NCBI RefSeq assembly: GCF_963668165.1
Contig: NZ_OY764209.1
Span: forward strand, 124,001-188,000
From: Marispirochaeta sp.
GTDB lineage: Bacteria; Spirochaetota; Spirochaetia; JC444; Marispirochaetaceae
Reading direction: 5' to 3'
DNA length: 64,000 nucleotides
The notes below the pieces were generated by a model, which was given only the letters and a program-made list of their open reading frames with translations, was not told the origin of the DNA and did no database searches. Below are positions 8,538 through 17,147 of the stretch, piece after piece. Every line of letters begins with the position of its first letter. Position 1 is the first letter of the stretch. The translations under genes were made by a program, and so were the position numbers.

Positions 8538-9851
8538 CTAAAAGAGATTACCCCAAACATCAAACTTTAGCTTTTCGGGTCCACCAATAATCTTGATTTG
8601 CGGATGCACTTCCGCCTCGGCGTATAGGGCTTCGGAAATCATAATCTCTCTTATTTCAAGGGTGTTCTTTATCCGTACCACCCGGGGATTATCGAAATTA
8701 ATCATATTGCAGGTCTTAATAGCTGCTGCTATTGCCAATCTGTCATTCGCTAAAATCATCGGAATTTTAACTGGACGAATAACCGTTGAAGTAAGCGCGT
8801 TGGGATAAGTCATTTCAAAATCAAACTTATCGTATGCCCGTTGAACCGAGAAATCTGCTGCGCCCATTCCCAGTCCATTACCATGGGATTCTTTTGTAAT
8901 GTCCAGTACTACAACCCGCTGTTTTTCCAGACCTCCCGATATATAGGGAGTTGAAAAAGTGCCCGAGATATTAGGATCCATACCGCTTCCGCTTATATTT
9001 TTCCCTATCGCGTCTACCACCAACACATCAACAGGGTTAAGCAGAATCGATGGCATATGTTTTTTGGCCTCAAGCAGCATTTCCGGCTCCTCGGCGAAGA
9101 TTCTGTTCGTCGGGATGGCGCTGATGCGCCTGGTCTTGTCGTAAGCGTTTTCAATCAGTGCTATGCCGAAAGAGATTTTTCCCGAATCAAAAATCACCTT
9201 TGCTATACTGCAGATGTTGTCTTCCATCTCCCCGAAGCCATCAGCATGGCATATTTCAGCCCCGAACTGCTTGCCGAGACCGATAACCGCCATTTTTAGC
9301 AAACCGCTTTCTATGTTCCCTGAGAAAGCAGTATGCGCCTTGACTCGCCCGACAAGGATAATGCCGTCCGCTTCGGATGCAATCTTGTCTATTCTGACAG
9401 GCTTGCCATTCCCGGCGATGCCTATCTGCACGGTCTCCATGCTCGAAAGCACTGGGCAGCCGGTAGACTCCTCGCTTATTCCATAACTCTCAAGAACCGC
9501 CGTCTGTCCTTCGGCTGTGGCCCCCCCATGGCTCCCCATCGCAGGAATAATAAAAGGTTGTGCACTTTTCTTTTTTATCTGATCAGCTACAGTCTTCAGG
9601 ATTTCTACTATATTGCATACACCGCGACTTCCGGCAGTCAAGGCAATGCGTTGTCCTGGTTTAATACAATCAAATGTATCTGGCCGTTCCAACGCTGATA
9701 CTACTGCTTTCGGGATGTCCTGCATACAATAGTCATCAAAGTTCTGCTGTATTCGATAGAATCTTGGTATCTTCTGCTTCGATATGATCCGGGCAACCGA
9801 TTTATTATTCAGTGCTGTCTTTGTTGGAGGATTACTACCCATAAAATCCAT
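8538..9851 (-). CDS. Second LarA-like (DUF2088-type) protein of the acid-sugar operon
   Basis: A 437-residue protein. It is not close to the LarA at 7054, but it keeps the same spaced residues: R76 (TAGSRGV), H108 (AMGSHGGATAEGQ), H173 (VKAHTAFSG), K186 (GLLKMAV) and H202 (EICHADG). The K-to-H distance of 16 equals that of LarA. This suggests a second nickel-pincer racemase/epimerase, or a divergent member that lost activity. The start is the ATG at 9851, with GAGGAG about 10 nt upstream; a TTG at 9893 is in frame but has no ribosome site. It lies 52 nt after tctA. Activity and substrate are unknown. Confidence 0.75.
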   Translation of the reverse strand: MDFMGSNPPTKTALNNKSVARIISKQKIPRFYRIQQNFDDYCMQDIPKAVVSALERPDTFDCIKPGQRIALTAGSRGVCNIVEILKTVADQIKKKSAQPFIIPAMGSHGGATAEGQTAVLESYGISEESTGCPVLSSMETVQIGIAGNGKPVRIDKIASEADGIILVGRVKAHTAFSGNIESGLLKMAVIGLGKQFGAEICHADGFGEMEDNICSIAKVIFDSGKISFGIALIENAYDKTRRISAIPTNRIFAEEPEMLLEAKKHMPSILLNPVDVLVVDAIGKNISGSGMDPNISGTFSTPYISGGLEKQRVVVLDITKESHGNGLGMGAADFSVQRAYDKFDFEMTYPNALTSTVIRPVKIPMILANDRLAIAAAIKTCNMINFDNPRVVRIKNTLEIREIMISEALYAEAEVHPQIKIIGGPEKLKFDVWGNLF

Positions 9852-9903
9852 AAATGGAAATCTCCTCTGATAGAATATATGCAAAGCAGACAACTGACAT
9901 AAA

Positions 9904-11418
9904 TTACTGTTCTTTCATGTGAGCTTCTCTTTCAAGTTTCTCCCGTCGTTTATTCTTTATTACCGTAGAGACAGCAGAATAAATGCCAACTATCAGGAAA
10001 GCGGCAGCAATCGGTCTTGTTATAAAGGGAAGGAAACTACCTTCAGTATACATAAGTCCTCGGCGCAGGTTAGTTTCTGCAATTGGTCCAAGAATAAATC
10101 CGAGGATAATCGGCGGTAAAGGAAAATCGAATTTACTCATAACATACCCAAGGCTACCAAAAATCAAAATAGTTACAACATCAAACATCCGGTTGTTAAC
10201 ACCATATGAACCGACTACACAAAGTGCAATAATAACCGGAAGAAGATAATGTTTTGGTATCCTCAGAAGCCGAACAAACATTCGCATGCCAAAATACTCA
10301 GCTATAAGCATGAAAATATTACCAATGATAAGTACGGCAAAAATAGCATAGACAATATCTCCATTAGTCTGAAACAACAGAGGACCTGGAGCAATACCGT
10401 GAATCATTAATCCTCCAAGCAGCATAGCAGTCACCGTATCACCAGGGATTCCAAGGGTTAACAGAGGTACCAACGCTCCACCAATAGTTGCGTTATTCGA
10501 AGACTCGGAAGCAACAAGTCCATCAATGCACCCGGTTCCAAATTTCTCTGGATGCTTTGAGCTATTCCGAGCGGCGAGATAAGCAATGATATTGGAAATT
10601 CCGCTCCCTACACCAGGCAGTATTCCAATACCTGTCCCAATGACACTGGAACGAACCATATTGGCAAACTGTTGTTTAAATTCTTTTAACGTGACGCCGA
10701 ATCCCCTTATAGAGAAATCAGCTACCTTAACGTCTTTCATGCTGATGTCAGCCTCAGCTGTTTTCATAATCTCCGATACAGCAAAAAGACCAATAAGTGC
10801 GGGAAGAAGATTAAACCCAGCCTCAAGGGAGTAGATGCCATATGTAAAACGTGGAAAAGCATCTATAGGTGCATTTCCAACACACGCCAATAGAACACCA
10901 ATAAGGCCTGCGACTAAACCTTTGCTCAAAGATTTACCAGAAAGGCTGGCAATCATGGTTAGAGAAAACAATGCGATGGCGAAATATTCCATTGGGCTGA
11001 ATTTCAAGGCAATCTTTGCTAGAGGTGGGGCTATAAAAAACAATGCACAGAATCCAATCATCCCACCCAAAAATGAAAAGAAAACTCCGATACCAAGAGC
11101 CCTACCTGCTTCACCCCGTTCTGCCATAGGGCTACCATCAAAAGTAGTCGCAATAGAAGAAGGTGTACCGGGTATCTTAATCAGGACTGCAGCAATAAGA
11201 CCGCCTGAAATGCCCCCAATATAGAGTCCAATCAACACAGCCATTCCCTGCACTGGTCCAAGCCCATATGTTATGGGCAGCACCAATGCTACTGCCATTG
11301 TTGCAGTAAGCCCCGGAATAGCGCCAAAAATAATTCCAACAACCACACCAAGTGCAATAAGGAATATGGTCTTAACCGACATAATAGTGGCAAAACCAAC
11401 TATAAACATGTCAAACAT
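9904..11418 (-). CDS. tctA: Tripartite tricarboxylate transporter (TTT) large permease, TctA family
   Basis: A 504-residue membrane protein with about 11-12 hydrophobic segments. The TctA signature regions are present: GAIPGLTATMAVAL at residues 32-45 and the repeat-like second motif GVGSGISNIIAYLAAR near 280, plus GALVPLLTLGIPGDTVTAMLLGGLMIHG near 328. Together with TctB and the exported TctC it imports a carboxylic acid using an ion gradient. AGGAGG lies well placed before the ATG. In this operon the cargo is probably a sugar acid rather than citrate. Confidence 0.95.
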   Translation of the reverse strand: MFDMFIVGFATIMSVKTIFLIALGVVVGIIFGAIPGLTATMAVALVLPITYGLGPVQGMAVLIGLYIGGISGGLIAAVLIKIPGTPSSIATTFDGSPMAERGEAGRALGIGVFFSFLGGMIGFCALFFIAPPLAKIALKFSPMEYFAIALFSLTMIASLSGKSLSKGLVAGLIGVLLACVGNAPIDAFPRFTYGIYSLEAGFNLLPALIGLFAVSEIMKTAEADISMKDVKVADFSIRGFGVTLKEFKQQFANMVRSSVIGTGIGILPGVGSGISNIIAYLAARNSSKHPEKFGTGCIDGLVASESSNNATIGGALVPLLTLGIPGDTVTAMLLGGLMIHGIAPGPLLFQTNGDIVYAIFAVLIIGNIFMLIAEYFGMRMFVRLLRIPKHYLLPVIIALCVVGSYGVNNRMFDVVTILIFGSLGYVMSKFDFPLPPIILGFILGPIAETNLRRGLMYTEGSFLPFITRPIAAAFLIVGIYSAVSTVIKNKRREKLEREAHMKEQ

Positions 11419-11429
11419 TACTAAGCCTC

Positions 11430-11915
11430 CTATCCAAGAATTCCGGGTGGTAACCGAAGTTGAAAGGCATAAACAAAAATATGATATACCGAGATCGATA
11501 TAACAACTGCCGTTATAATCATCACTGGAAAATTACGTTCATCTTTATGCATCAAAACAATGAACTGGGCGAAGAGATAAATCGCGGTCATAATCATGAA
11601 ACCCACTTTTTCAAGAAGCAAGACATAGATGAACATAGCAACAAACGTTCCTATTACTGCTCTGACGCGAATATTTTCAGCTTCCTGTTGCTTTTCTTCC
11701 TGCTTAATTTCCTGAAGCAGCTTAACGGTCCGAATCCCATTAATTAGGATAACGATGCCAAGAATTCCTAAAAATACTGCTATAACCTGCGGAACAAAAG
11801 ATGGACCAATTTTTGATACAGTAAGCCTTTTAAAAGTGAAGCTCGTAAGCATAATAATTAACGAAACGATAATTATTATGCTTCCGGAAATAATATCTCC
11901 ATATTTCTTTATCAT
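11430..11915 (-). CDS. tctB: TTT transporter small membrane subunit, TctB family
   Basis: A 161-residue protein with four predicted membrane helices (GSIIIIVSLIIMLTSF, FVPQVIAVFLGILGIVILI, AVIGTFVAMFIYVLLL, VMIITAVVISISVYHIF), as expected for TctB. The start at 11915 is preceded by AAGGAA. A longer in-frame start at 11948 would begin inside the hairpin at 11938-11967 and is rejected. It ends 11 nt before tctA. Confidence 0.88.
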   Translation of the reverse strand: MIKKYGDIISGSIIIIVSLIIMLTSFTFKRLTVSKIGPSFVPQVIAVFLGILGIVILINGIRTVKLLQEIKQEEKQQEAENIRVRAVIGTFVAMFIYVLLLEKVGFMIMTAIYLFAQFIVLMHKDERNFPVMIITAVVISISVYHIFVYAFQLRLPPGILG

Positions 11916-11937
11916 ACTCATCTTCCTTATAGATGAA

Positions 11938-11967
11938 ATACCGCGCATCGTTTATGATACGCGGTAT
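11938..11967 (-). promoter_or_regulatory. Intercistronic stem-loop between tctC and tctB
   Basis: ATACCGCGCATC (11938-11949) and GATACGCGGTAT (11956-11967) form a 12-bp stem with one wobble and a 6-nt loop, in the 75-nt gap after tctC. No U-tract follows in the direction of transcription. It probably stabilises the tctC mRNA end, raising binding protein over membrane subunits. Confidence 0.65.
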
Positions 11968-11990
11968 TAGTCAATGTCTTTTGGATAACT

Positions 11991-12971
11991 TTACTTCTGC
12001 ATTCCTTCAAATGTCTTTGTAAAAAGATCTTTTATCTTTCGGAATTCTTCTTTACCCTCGTCTGCGTTCATGAAGAAAGGAGCCTGCAGATACGCTTTCT
12101 TAATTTCTTCTGCATATGCAGGATTAGTGGTAACAATTTTCTTCACAGCGTCAGAAATGGTATCAAGTACTTCCTGAGGTGTTCCTTTCGGCAGGAAAAA
12201 GGTGTACATCATTGGAACAACAATATCATACCCCTGCTCTTTAGCAGTAGGAAGATCAGGAATAAGCGGGTTTCGTTCATTCAGAAGCAACGCCAGAGGT
12301 TTCATATCACCAGATTCAATAAAGGGCAGAATACTTCCATATGCATTAGGGATCAAATCAATCTGTCCGCCTGCAAGAGCTGCACGCCTGTTTGCTCCAC
12401 CACCAACATCTATAATATTTAGATTCGCCCCTGCATTAGCAAGCAAAGTAGTCTCCATCTGTGTAAGAGAACCGACAGTCCCTGCAGCTTTAAGTTTATG
12501 GTCTTTACTGTACTCAGCCAATTCATCTAGAGTATCGTAGGGTGCATCTGCTGCAACAGTTAATACATCAGCATTAACCGCACCAACACAAGCCATTTCA
12601 AAATCCTCAAAGCCAAAATCAACAACACCCGAAACCTCAGTCATGACCATATTGGTATGATTAATTAATATAGTATACCCATCAGGGTCAGAGTCCTTAA
12701 CCTTCCTTGATGCAATAGTACCGCCGCTACCGGCGATATTTGTTACAGCAAAAGGGACTCCCAATTCTTTCTCCAGATATTTTGCAAAAGTCCGGGTGTT
12801 GAAATCTGTGTCTCCACCAGCGCCATAGGGAACGACCATTGTTACAGCTCTCGTGGGCCAGGCTTTTTCGCTATCACCTTCCTGAGCGCCTTCACTCCAT
12901 ACAGTCATGACGACACCGAATACCAACAACAACACGATTAGTACAGACAGAAAACTCTTGGATCTTCTCAT
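11991..12971 (-). CDS. tctC: TTT transporter periplasmic binding protein, TctC/Bug family
   Basis: A 326-residue exported protein: signal peptide to about residue 28 (SKSFLSVLIVLLLVFGVVM, then WSEGAQEGDSEKAWP), followed by a Bug/TctC Venus-flytrap fold with PTRAVTMVVPYGAGGDTD and NIAGSGGTIASRKV (the conserved carboxylate-binding beta-strand loops) and DPDGYTIL. The start is the ATG at 12971, with AAGGAG 6 nt upstream; a TTG 33 nt earlier is in frame but has no site. It delivers the acid to TctAB encoded downstream. It follows the DapA-like gene by 50 nt. Confidence 0.93.
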   Translation of the reverse strand: MRRSKSFLSVLIVLLLVFGVVMTVWSEGAQEGDSEKAWPTRAVTMVVPYGAGGDTDFNTRTFAKYLEKELGVPFAVTNIAGSGGTIASRKVKDSDPDGYTILINHTNMVMTEVSGVVDFGFEDFEMACVGAVNADVLTVAADAPYDTLDELAEYSKDHKLKAAGTVGSLTQMETTLLANAGANLNIIDVGGGANRRAALAGGQIDLIPNAYGSILPFIESGDMKPLALLLNERNPLIPDLPTAKEQGYDIVVPMMYTFFLPKGTPQEVLDTISDAVKKIVTTNPAYAEEIKKAYLQAPFFMNADEGKEEFRKIKDLFTKTFEGMQK

Positions 12972-13021
12972 AGTTCTCTCCTTATTTATATTTTCCGGTC
13001 TCAATACGAGCCGGAAGATCC

Positions 13022-13897
13022 CTATTTGTACAGCTTGAAAGCAGCTTTCAAGGCTGAATCTATTTTCTCATTCACTCCAGCCACTGGGCCTCTGGCCGGC
13101 CCAACAGGATAGCCCAGCAGATTCATGGCCCGTTTGACCACCGAGTTTGGATTACCCATTCTCATTACATCACGGAAGGGACGCAGTTTGATCTGCAGCT
13201 CCATAGCCTCCTTGATTCTTCCCTCTTTCCACAATTTGTAGATACCGACCGAAAGCTCGGGGTAAACATTCGCAGTTCCCGCGATAGCGCCCTTGCCGCC
13301 CGCTAACAGGGTCCAGAGAATCAGCGAATCGTTACCGGCCAGAACAGCGAGTCTACGGTCAGTATCCTCAACATAGCGGAGGGTATTGTCGAAATTTCCG
13401 CTTGAGTCCTTCACTCCTACGATGTTTGTAAATTCTGCCAACCGCTTGACTGTGGTGTAATCGATATTGTTGCCTGTCCGGGCTGGAATGTTGTAGATGA
13501 TGATCGGTAATTCGATAGACTTGGCGATTGCAGTAAAATGGGAGTAGATATCATCCTGGGTTACAGCCACATAATAAGGGGAGACGATCGACAGAGCGTC
13601 CACACCCAGCTCTTTAGCTTTGGCGGAAAGCCAGATTGTCTCCCGTGTACTTATGCAACCAGTCCCGGCATAGACGGGGACACGCCCTTTGGTTTCATCA
13701 ACAACGATACGGATTACTTCTAGCTTCTCGTCAGTTGTAAGCGCGTAGAACTCGCCGTTTGTTCCCAGCGGAAAAAGTCCTGCTATGCCGCTGTCGATCA
13801 TGCGGTTTACCTGAATCCTGAGCTCCTTTTCGTTAATCAACTCATCGTCATGCATGGGAGTGATGATTGGTGAAATTATTCCTTCCGGTACAAGCAT
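13022..13897 (-). CDS. DapA/NanA-family Schiff-base aldolase or dehydratase
   Basis: A 291-residue class I lyase of the dihydrodipicolinate synthase family: GTNGEFYALTTDEK at residues 45-58, IIYNIPARTG with the active-site tyrosine near 137, and VGVKDSSGNF with the Schiff-base lysine near 165. The family catalyses aldol or retro-aldol and dehydration chemistry on 2-keto acids. In this operon it may cleave a 2-keto-3-deoxy or 4-hydroxy-2-keto acid, giving pyruvate. It is between the 2-hydroxyacid dehydrogenase and tctC, with short gaps. True lysine-biosynthetic DapA is less likely from this context. Confidence 0.85.
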   Translation of the reverse strand: MLVPEGIISPIITPMHDDELINEKELRIQVNRMIDSGIAGLFPLGTNGEFYALTTDEKLEVIRIVVDETKGRVPVYAGTGCISTRETIWLSAKAKELGVDALSIVSPYYVAVTQDDIYSHFTAIAKSIELPIIIYNIPARTGNNIDYTTVKRLAEFTNIVGVKDSSGNFDNTLRYVEDTDRRLAVLAGNDSLILWTLLAGGKGAIAGTANVYPELSVGIYKLWKEGRIKEAMELQIKLRPFRDVMRMGNPNSVVKRAMNLLGYPVGPARGPVAGVNEKIDSALKAAFKLYK

Positions 13898-13931
13898 TTA
13901 TGTCTCCTTGATCTCTACACTTATCGAATTT

Positions 13932-14906
13932 TTATTTTTTCCAGCGAGGATGATCGTATGCCTCGGGATTTACTACATGGGGCCAGTGCTCACCCCGAAT
14001 GACCGCCAGGACGCCTTGGGCGCAACGGGTTGCCATGCGGGATACCGCCTCTTTGGTCTGGGCTGCCATATGGGGCGTCACAATGACATTATCTAGAGTG
14101 AATAGTCTATCGTCCGCAGGCGGCGGCTCGGTGCTGAACACGTCCAGCGCCGCACCGGCAATCTTCTCATCGACCAAGGCATCGTAGAGAGCATCTTCGT
14201 CGACGATGCCGCCGCGGGAACAGTTGACCAGAAGCGCCTCGCGCTTCATTATTTCAAGTTCACGCCCGCTGATCAGGTTTTTAGTCGAATCCAGCAGGGG
14301 AACATGGATTGAAATGATGTCCGATGCCTTGAGCAAATCATCCAGGGTAGCCACATAGGTATACCCCAGGGCCTCGATAACCTTCTGCGACACAATGGGA
14401 TCATAGACGGCGACAGACATGCCAAGTCCCTTCGCCAACCGGGCAGTCTCCTTACCTATATTGCCCAGGCCGATCAGTCCCAGTACCTTTTTATCCAGTT
14501 CAAAGGCCTTGTAGCGGTTACGGGCCTGAAAGTTTCCTTTTCGCAGCTCCCGGTCACAGAAGAGCATGTCCTTAGCAAACATCATCATCATCGCTACCGC
14601 ATGTTCGGCTACAGAGAGGGTATTCGCCCCAGGGGTAACCACCACCAGAATTCCAGATTCCGTGGCGGCGGCCATGTCTATACTGTCGTATCCGACTCCC
14701 GGCCGGCCGATTACCTTCAGCTGCGGAGAAGCTTCGATGGCAGTCTGGTCAATAGTCGCAATACGGATGATCAATCCATCCTGGCCAGCGATTTCCTTCG
14801 CTGTTATCAAAGGAGTCTTTTTATCCAAATTAAGAACTGTGGACTCTTTCTGAAGCACCGCCAGACCATCATCATGTAATTTTTGTGTTACTGCTACCTT
14901 GTACAT
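13932..14906 (-). CDS. D-isomer-specific 2-hydroxyacid dehydrogenase (SerA-like)
   Basis: A 324-residue NAD-dependent dehydrogenase. The nucleotide-binding GLIGLGNIGKETARLAKGLG lies near residue 142; the catalytic triad is Arg in NCSRGGIVDE (about 230), Glu in FSTEPP (about 259) and His in VTPHMAAQT (about 279). It lacks the C-terminal ACT regulatory domain of biosynthetic SerA, so it is a catabolic hydroxyacid/ketoacid oxidoreductase (glyoxylate-, hydroxypyruvate- or sugar-acid-active). It starts 8 nt after the Fe-ADH gene stop. Confidence 0.88.
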   Translation of the reverse strand: MYKVAVTQKLHDDGLAVLQKESTVLNLDKKTPLITAKEIAGQDGLIIRIATIDQTAIEASPQLKVIGRPGVGYDSIDMAAATESGILVVVTPGANTLSVAEHAVAMMMMFAKDMLFCDRELRKGNFQARNRYKAFELDKKVLGLIGLGNIGKETARLAKGLGMSVAVYDPIVSQKVIEALGYTYVATLDDLLKASDIISIHVPLLDSTKNLISGRELEIMKREALLVNCSRGGIVDEDALYDALVDEKIAGAALDVFSTEPPPADDRLFTLDNVIVTPHMAAQTKEAVSRMATRCAQGVLAVIRGEHWPHVVNPEAYDHPRWKK

Positions 14907-14914
14907 TTCATTAC

Positions 14915-16084
14915 CTACAGGATACTCTCGTAGAGGGCTTGGATTTCATCATGACTCATCTCGCGCGGGTTGTTGTTCAATAGACGTTTGACCTGAAAAG
15001 CTGCTTCGGAGAGTTCGGGTATTTTATCCGGCTTGATGCCAAACTCAGTCATACTGGATGGGATTTTAATCTCCCGCATCATTTGACGCAGATGCTCGAT
15101 GTATCTGTCTACCGTAGAAGAAGGATCAGCACCTGGTTCAATGCCGACAGTCCCGGCAACCTTAAGCAGTTTTTCCTGGACTGCGGTTTTATTGAAATCG
15201 ATAACCGGTACAAGAAGAATGGCGTTGGAAACACCGTGGGGAATCCGGTAGCGCCCGCCCAGAGGATACGAAAGGGCGTGGACCGCGGTAGTTCCGGAAG
15301 ACGCAATGGCCATGCCTCCGTAGAAGGATCCCAGCAGCATATCTGCCCTGGCCTGCATATTATCGCCGTTTTTACAGGCTTCCCGGATTGCGCCGTCGAT
15401 CAGACGGATTCCTTCCAGCGCGACCATATCACTGAAAATATTTGCTTTCTTTGAGGTATAGCACTCAAGAACATGACAGTAGGCATCAACTCCGGTGGAG
15501 GCAGTCAGTGCCGGAGGAAGAGTTTTGGTCATAACAGGATCAAGCACCACATAATCCGGCATAAAGAAGGGGCTGACCACACCTACCTTCAGCTGTTTTT
15601 CTTTTAAAGCCACAATTGCATTGGGAGTAGATTCCGATCCAGTTCCAGCTGTAGTTGGAACCATAATACAGGGCAGACCTGCCCCTGGAGCTCCTGATTC
15701 CATTAAGGTAGCGACAGTACCGCCCCATTTGAGCATGATGGAAAGAAACTTGGCGGTATCGAGCACACTGCCTCCGCCGACACCGATGATACAGCGGATA
15801 TTTCTACTTCCGAGGGAAGCTGCTAACGATTCAACATCTTCAGAATAGGGCTCCTGGGGTACTGAATCCAGAAGCTCAGTTGTATAGCCGGCGTCCTCTA
15901 CCCTTTTAACGATTAAAGCGGGTATTCCAGTTGAACTAAAGCCGATATCGGTAATTATGAGAACAGTCCCACCTTTTTGTGGATCCATTATAGAAGTAAG
16001 AATTTCCGGAATGCGCCCAAGCTCACCTTCACCAAAATATACGTTCTTGGGCGAAAGAAAGGAAAAGCTTTTGATCAAACTCAT
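14915..16084 (-). CDS. Iron-containing alcohol dehydrogenase
   Basis: A 389-residue group III alcohol dehydrogenase. NAD-binding GVGGGSVLDTAKF near residue 98, TTAGTGSEST near 143, and metal ligands in DAYCHVLECY near 200 and HALSYPLGGRYRIPHG near 268 are all intact. It would interconvert an aldehyde and alcohol, for example glycolaldehyde or a semialdehyde from sugar-acid breakdown, or a hydroxyacid/ketoacid as in HOT-type members. It directly abuts the PdxA2-like gene (adjacent nucleotides), so the two are translationally coupled. Confidence 0.9.
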   Translation of the reverse strand: MSLIKSFSFLSPKNVYFGEGELGRIPEILTSIMDPQKGGTVLIITDIGFSSTGIPALIVKRVEDAGYTTELLDSVPQEPYSEDVESLAASLGSRNIRCIIGVGGGSVLDTAKFLSIMLKWGGTVATLMESGAPGAGLPCIMVPTTAGTGSESTPNAIVALKEKQLKVGVVSPFFMPDYVVLDPVMTKTLPPALTASTGVDAYCHVLECYTSKKANIFSDMVALEGIRLIDGAIREACKNGDNMQARADMLLGSFYGGMAIASSGTTAVHALSYPLGGRYRIPHGVSNAILLVPVIDFNKTAVQEKLLKVAGTVGIEPGADPSSTVDRYIEHLRQMMREIKIPSSMTEFGIKPDKIPELSEAAFQVKRLLNNNPREMSHDEIQALYESIL

Positions 16085-17110
16085 CTACACCATCCTCACA
16101 CCCATTTCGATGGCCTGAAGCATGCTCTCCGGATTCGCCCTGCCCTCACCGGCTTTTCCGAAGGCAGTTCCGTGATCGACGGAGGAACGGATAATCGGCA
16201 GCCCGAGAGTAATATTGACCCCGGACATGGAGAGCCAGGTATTCGTTTTACGGTCGTAATTGAATCCTGCCAGCTTGGTAGGAATATGACCCTGGTCGTG
16301 GTACTGCACAACAACTATGTCGTACTGCCCGCCTTTCATCTTGGAGAAAACAGTATCCGGAGGAATAGGACCTTCCACGTTGATGCCTTCAGCCCGTGCC
16401 TGCTCGATAGCCGGGGTAATCTCGTCGATCTCTTCGCGACCGAACATACCGTTCTCGCCGGCGTGGGGATTCAATCCGGCAACGGCTATACGGGGCTCTT
16501 CAATATCCAGCCGTTTCAGCGCGTCGTACGCCAGTTTAATGACCCGGTAATTACGCTCCTTTTTACAGCGGTTTATTGCCTCCTGCAGCGAAACATGAGT
16601 CGACACGTGAACAACCCGGAAATCCCCCTCTGCAAGCATCATCGCGTAATCTTTTGTTCCGGTCAGCCGGGCATAGATTTCCGTGTGTCCTGCTTCTTTT
16701 ATACCGGCAGCGTTAATAGCTTCCTTGTTGATCGGACCGGTAATGGTGGCATCGATCTCTTTGGCCATGGCAAGCTTTATCACCTTCTCGATATATTCAT
16801 AGCTGGCCTTTCCAGTCATGGCGGATACAGTTTTATATTTCAGCTTACTCATATCGATGTTCCGCATATCGAGCACATCGATGGTACCGTACTCATACTT
16901 TCCTTCAGCGGGAGACGACACCGCCCGGGTTTGGAGGGAGAGACCTGAGAATTCAATAGCAGCTTCCATAACCTTCAAGTCGCATACCGCCAAAGGTTTG
17001 CAAATGTTGTATACATGTTTTTCATTAAGTGCCTTGGCGGTTATCTCTGGTCCTATACCTGCGGGATCACCAACACTGATTCCTAAAATCGGCCGTTTCT
17101 CAGTTTTCAT
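16085..17110 (-). CDS. PdxA-family 4-phospho-sugar-acid 3-dehydrogenase (PdxA2-like)
   Basis: A 341-residue PdxA-fold enzyme: GDPAGIGPEI at residues 14-23, and the metal-binding histidines in EAGHTEIY (about 138), GLNPHAGENG (about 212) and VVQYHDQGH (about 266). Next to a DUF1537 kinase, PdxA homologues (PdxA2) oxidise 4-phospho-D-threonate or 4-phospho-D-erythronate at C3; loss of CO2 then gives dihydroxyacetone phosphate. Pyridoxal synthesis, the classical PdxA role, is unlikely because the neighbours are catabolic. It starts 37 nt after the kinase stop. Confidence 0.9.
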   Translation of the reverse strand: MKTEKRPILGISVGDPAGIGPEITAKALNEKHVYNICKPLAVCDLKVMEAAIEFSGLSLQTRAVSSPAEGKYEYGTIDVLDMRNIDMSKLKYKTVSAMTGKASYEYIEKVIKLAMAKEIDATITGPINKEAINAAGIKEAGHTEIYARLTGTKDYAMMLAEGDFRVVHVSTHVSLQEAINRCKKERNYRVIKLAYDALKRLDIEEPRIAVAGLNPHAGENGMFGREEIDEITPAIEQARAEGINVEGPIPPDTVFSKMKGGQYDIVVVQYHDQGHIPTKLAGFNYDRKTNTWLSMSGVNITLGLPIIRSSVDHGTAFGKAGEGRANPESMLQAIEMGVRMV

Positions 17111-17147
17111 AGTAAGTCCTTATAGAAATATTCATTTACGTTCCGGT

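Noticed and set aside
15977..16948. 323-codon plus-strand open frame opposite the PdxA2-like gene
   Set aside because: It lies fully antisense to a well-supported enzyme, has no ribosome site and no family motif. Long antisense frames are common in this base composition.
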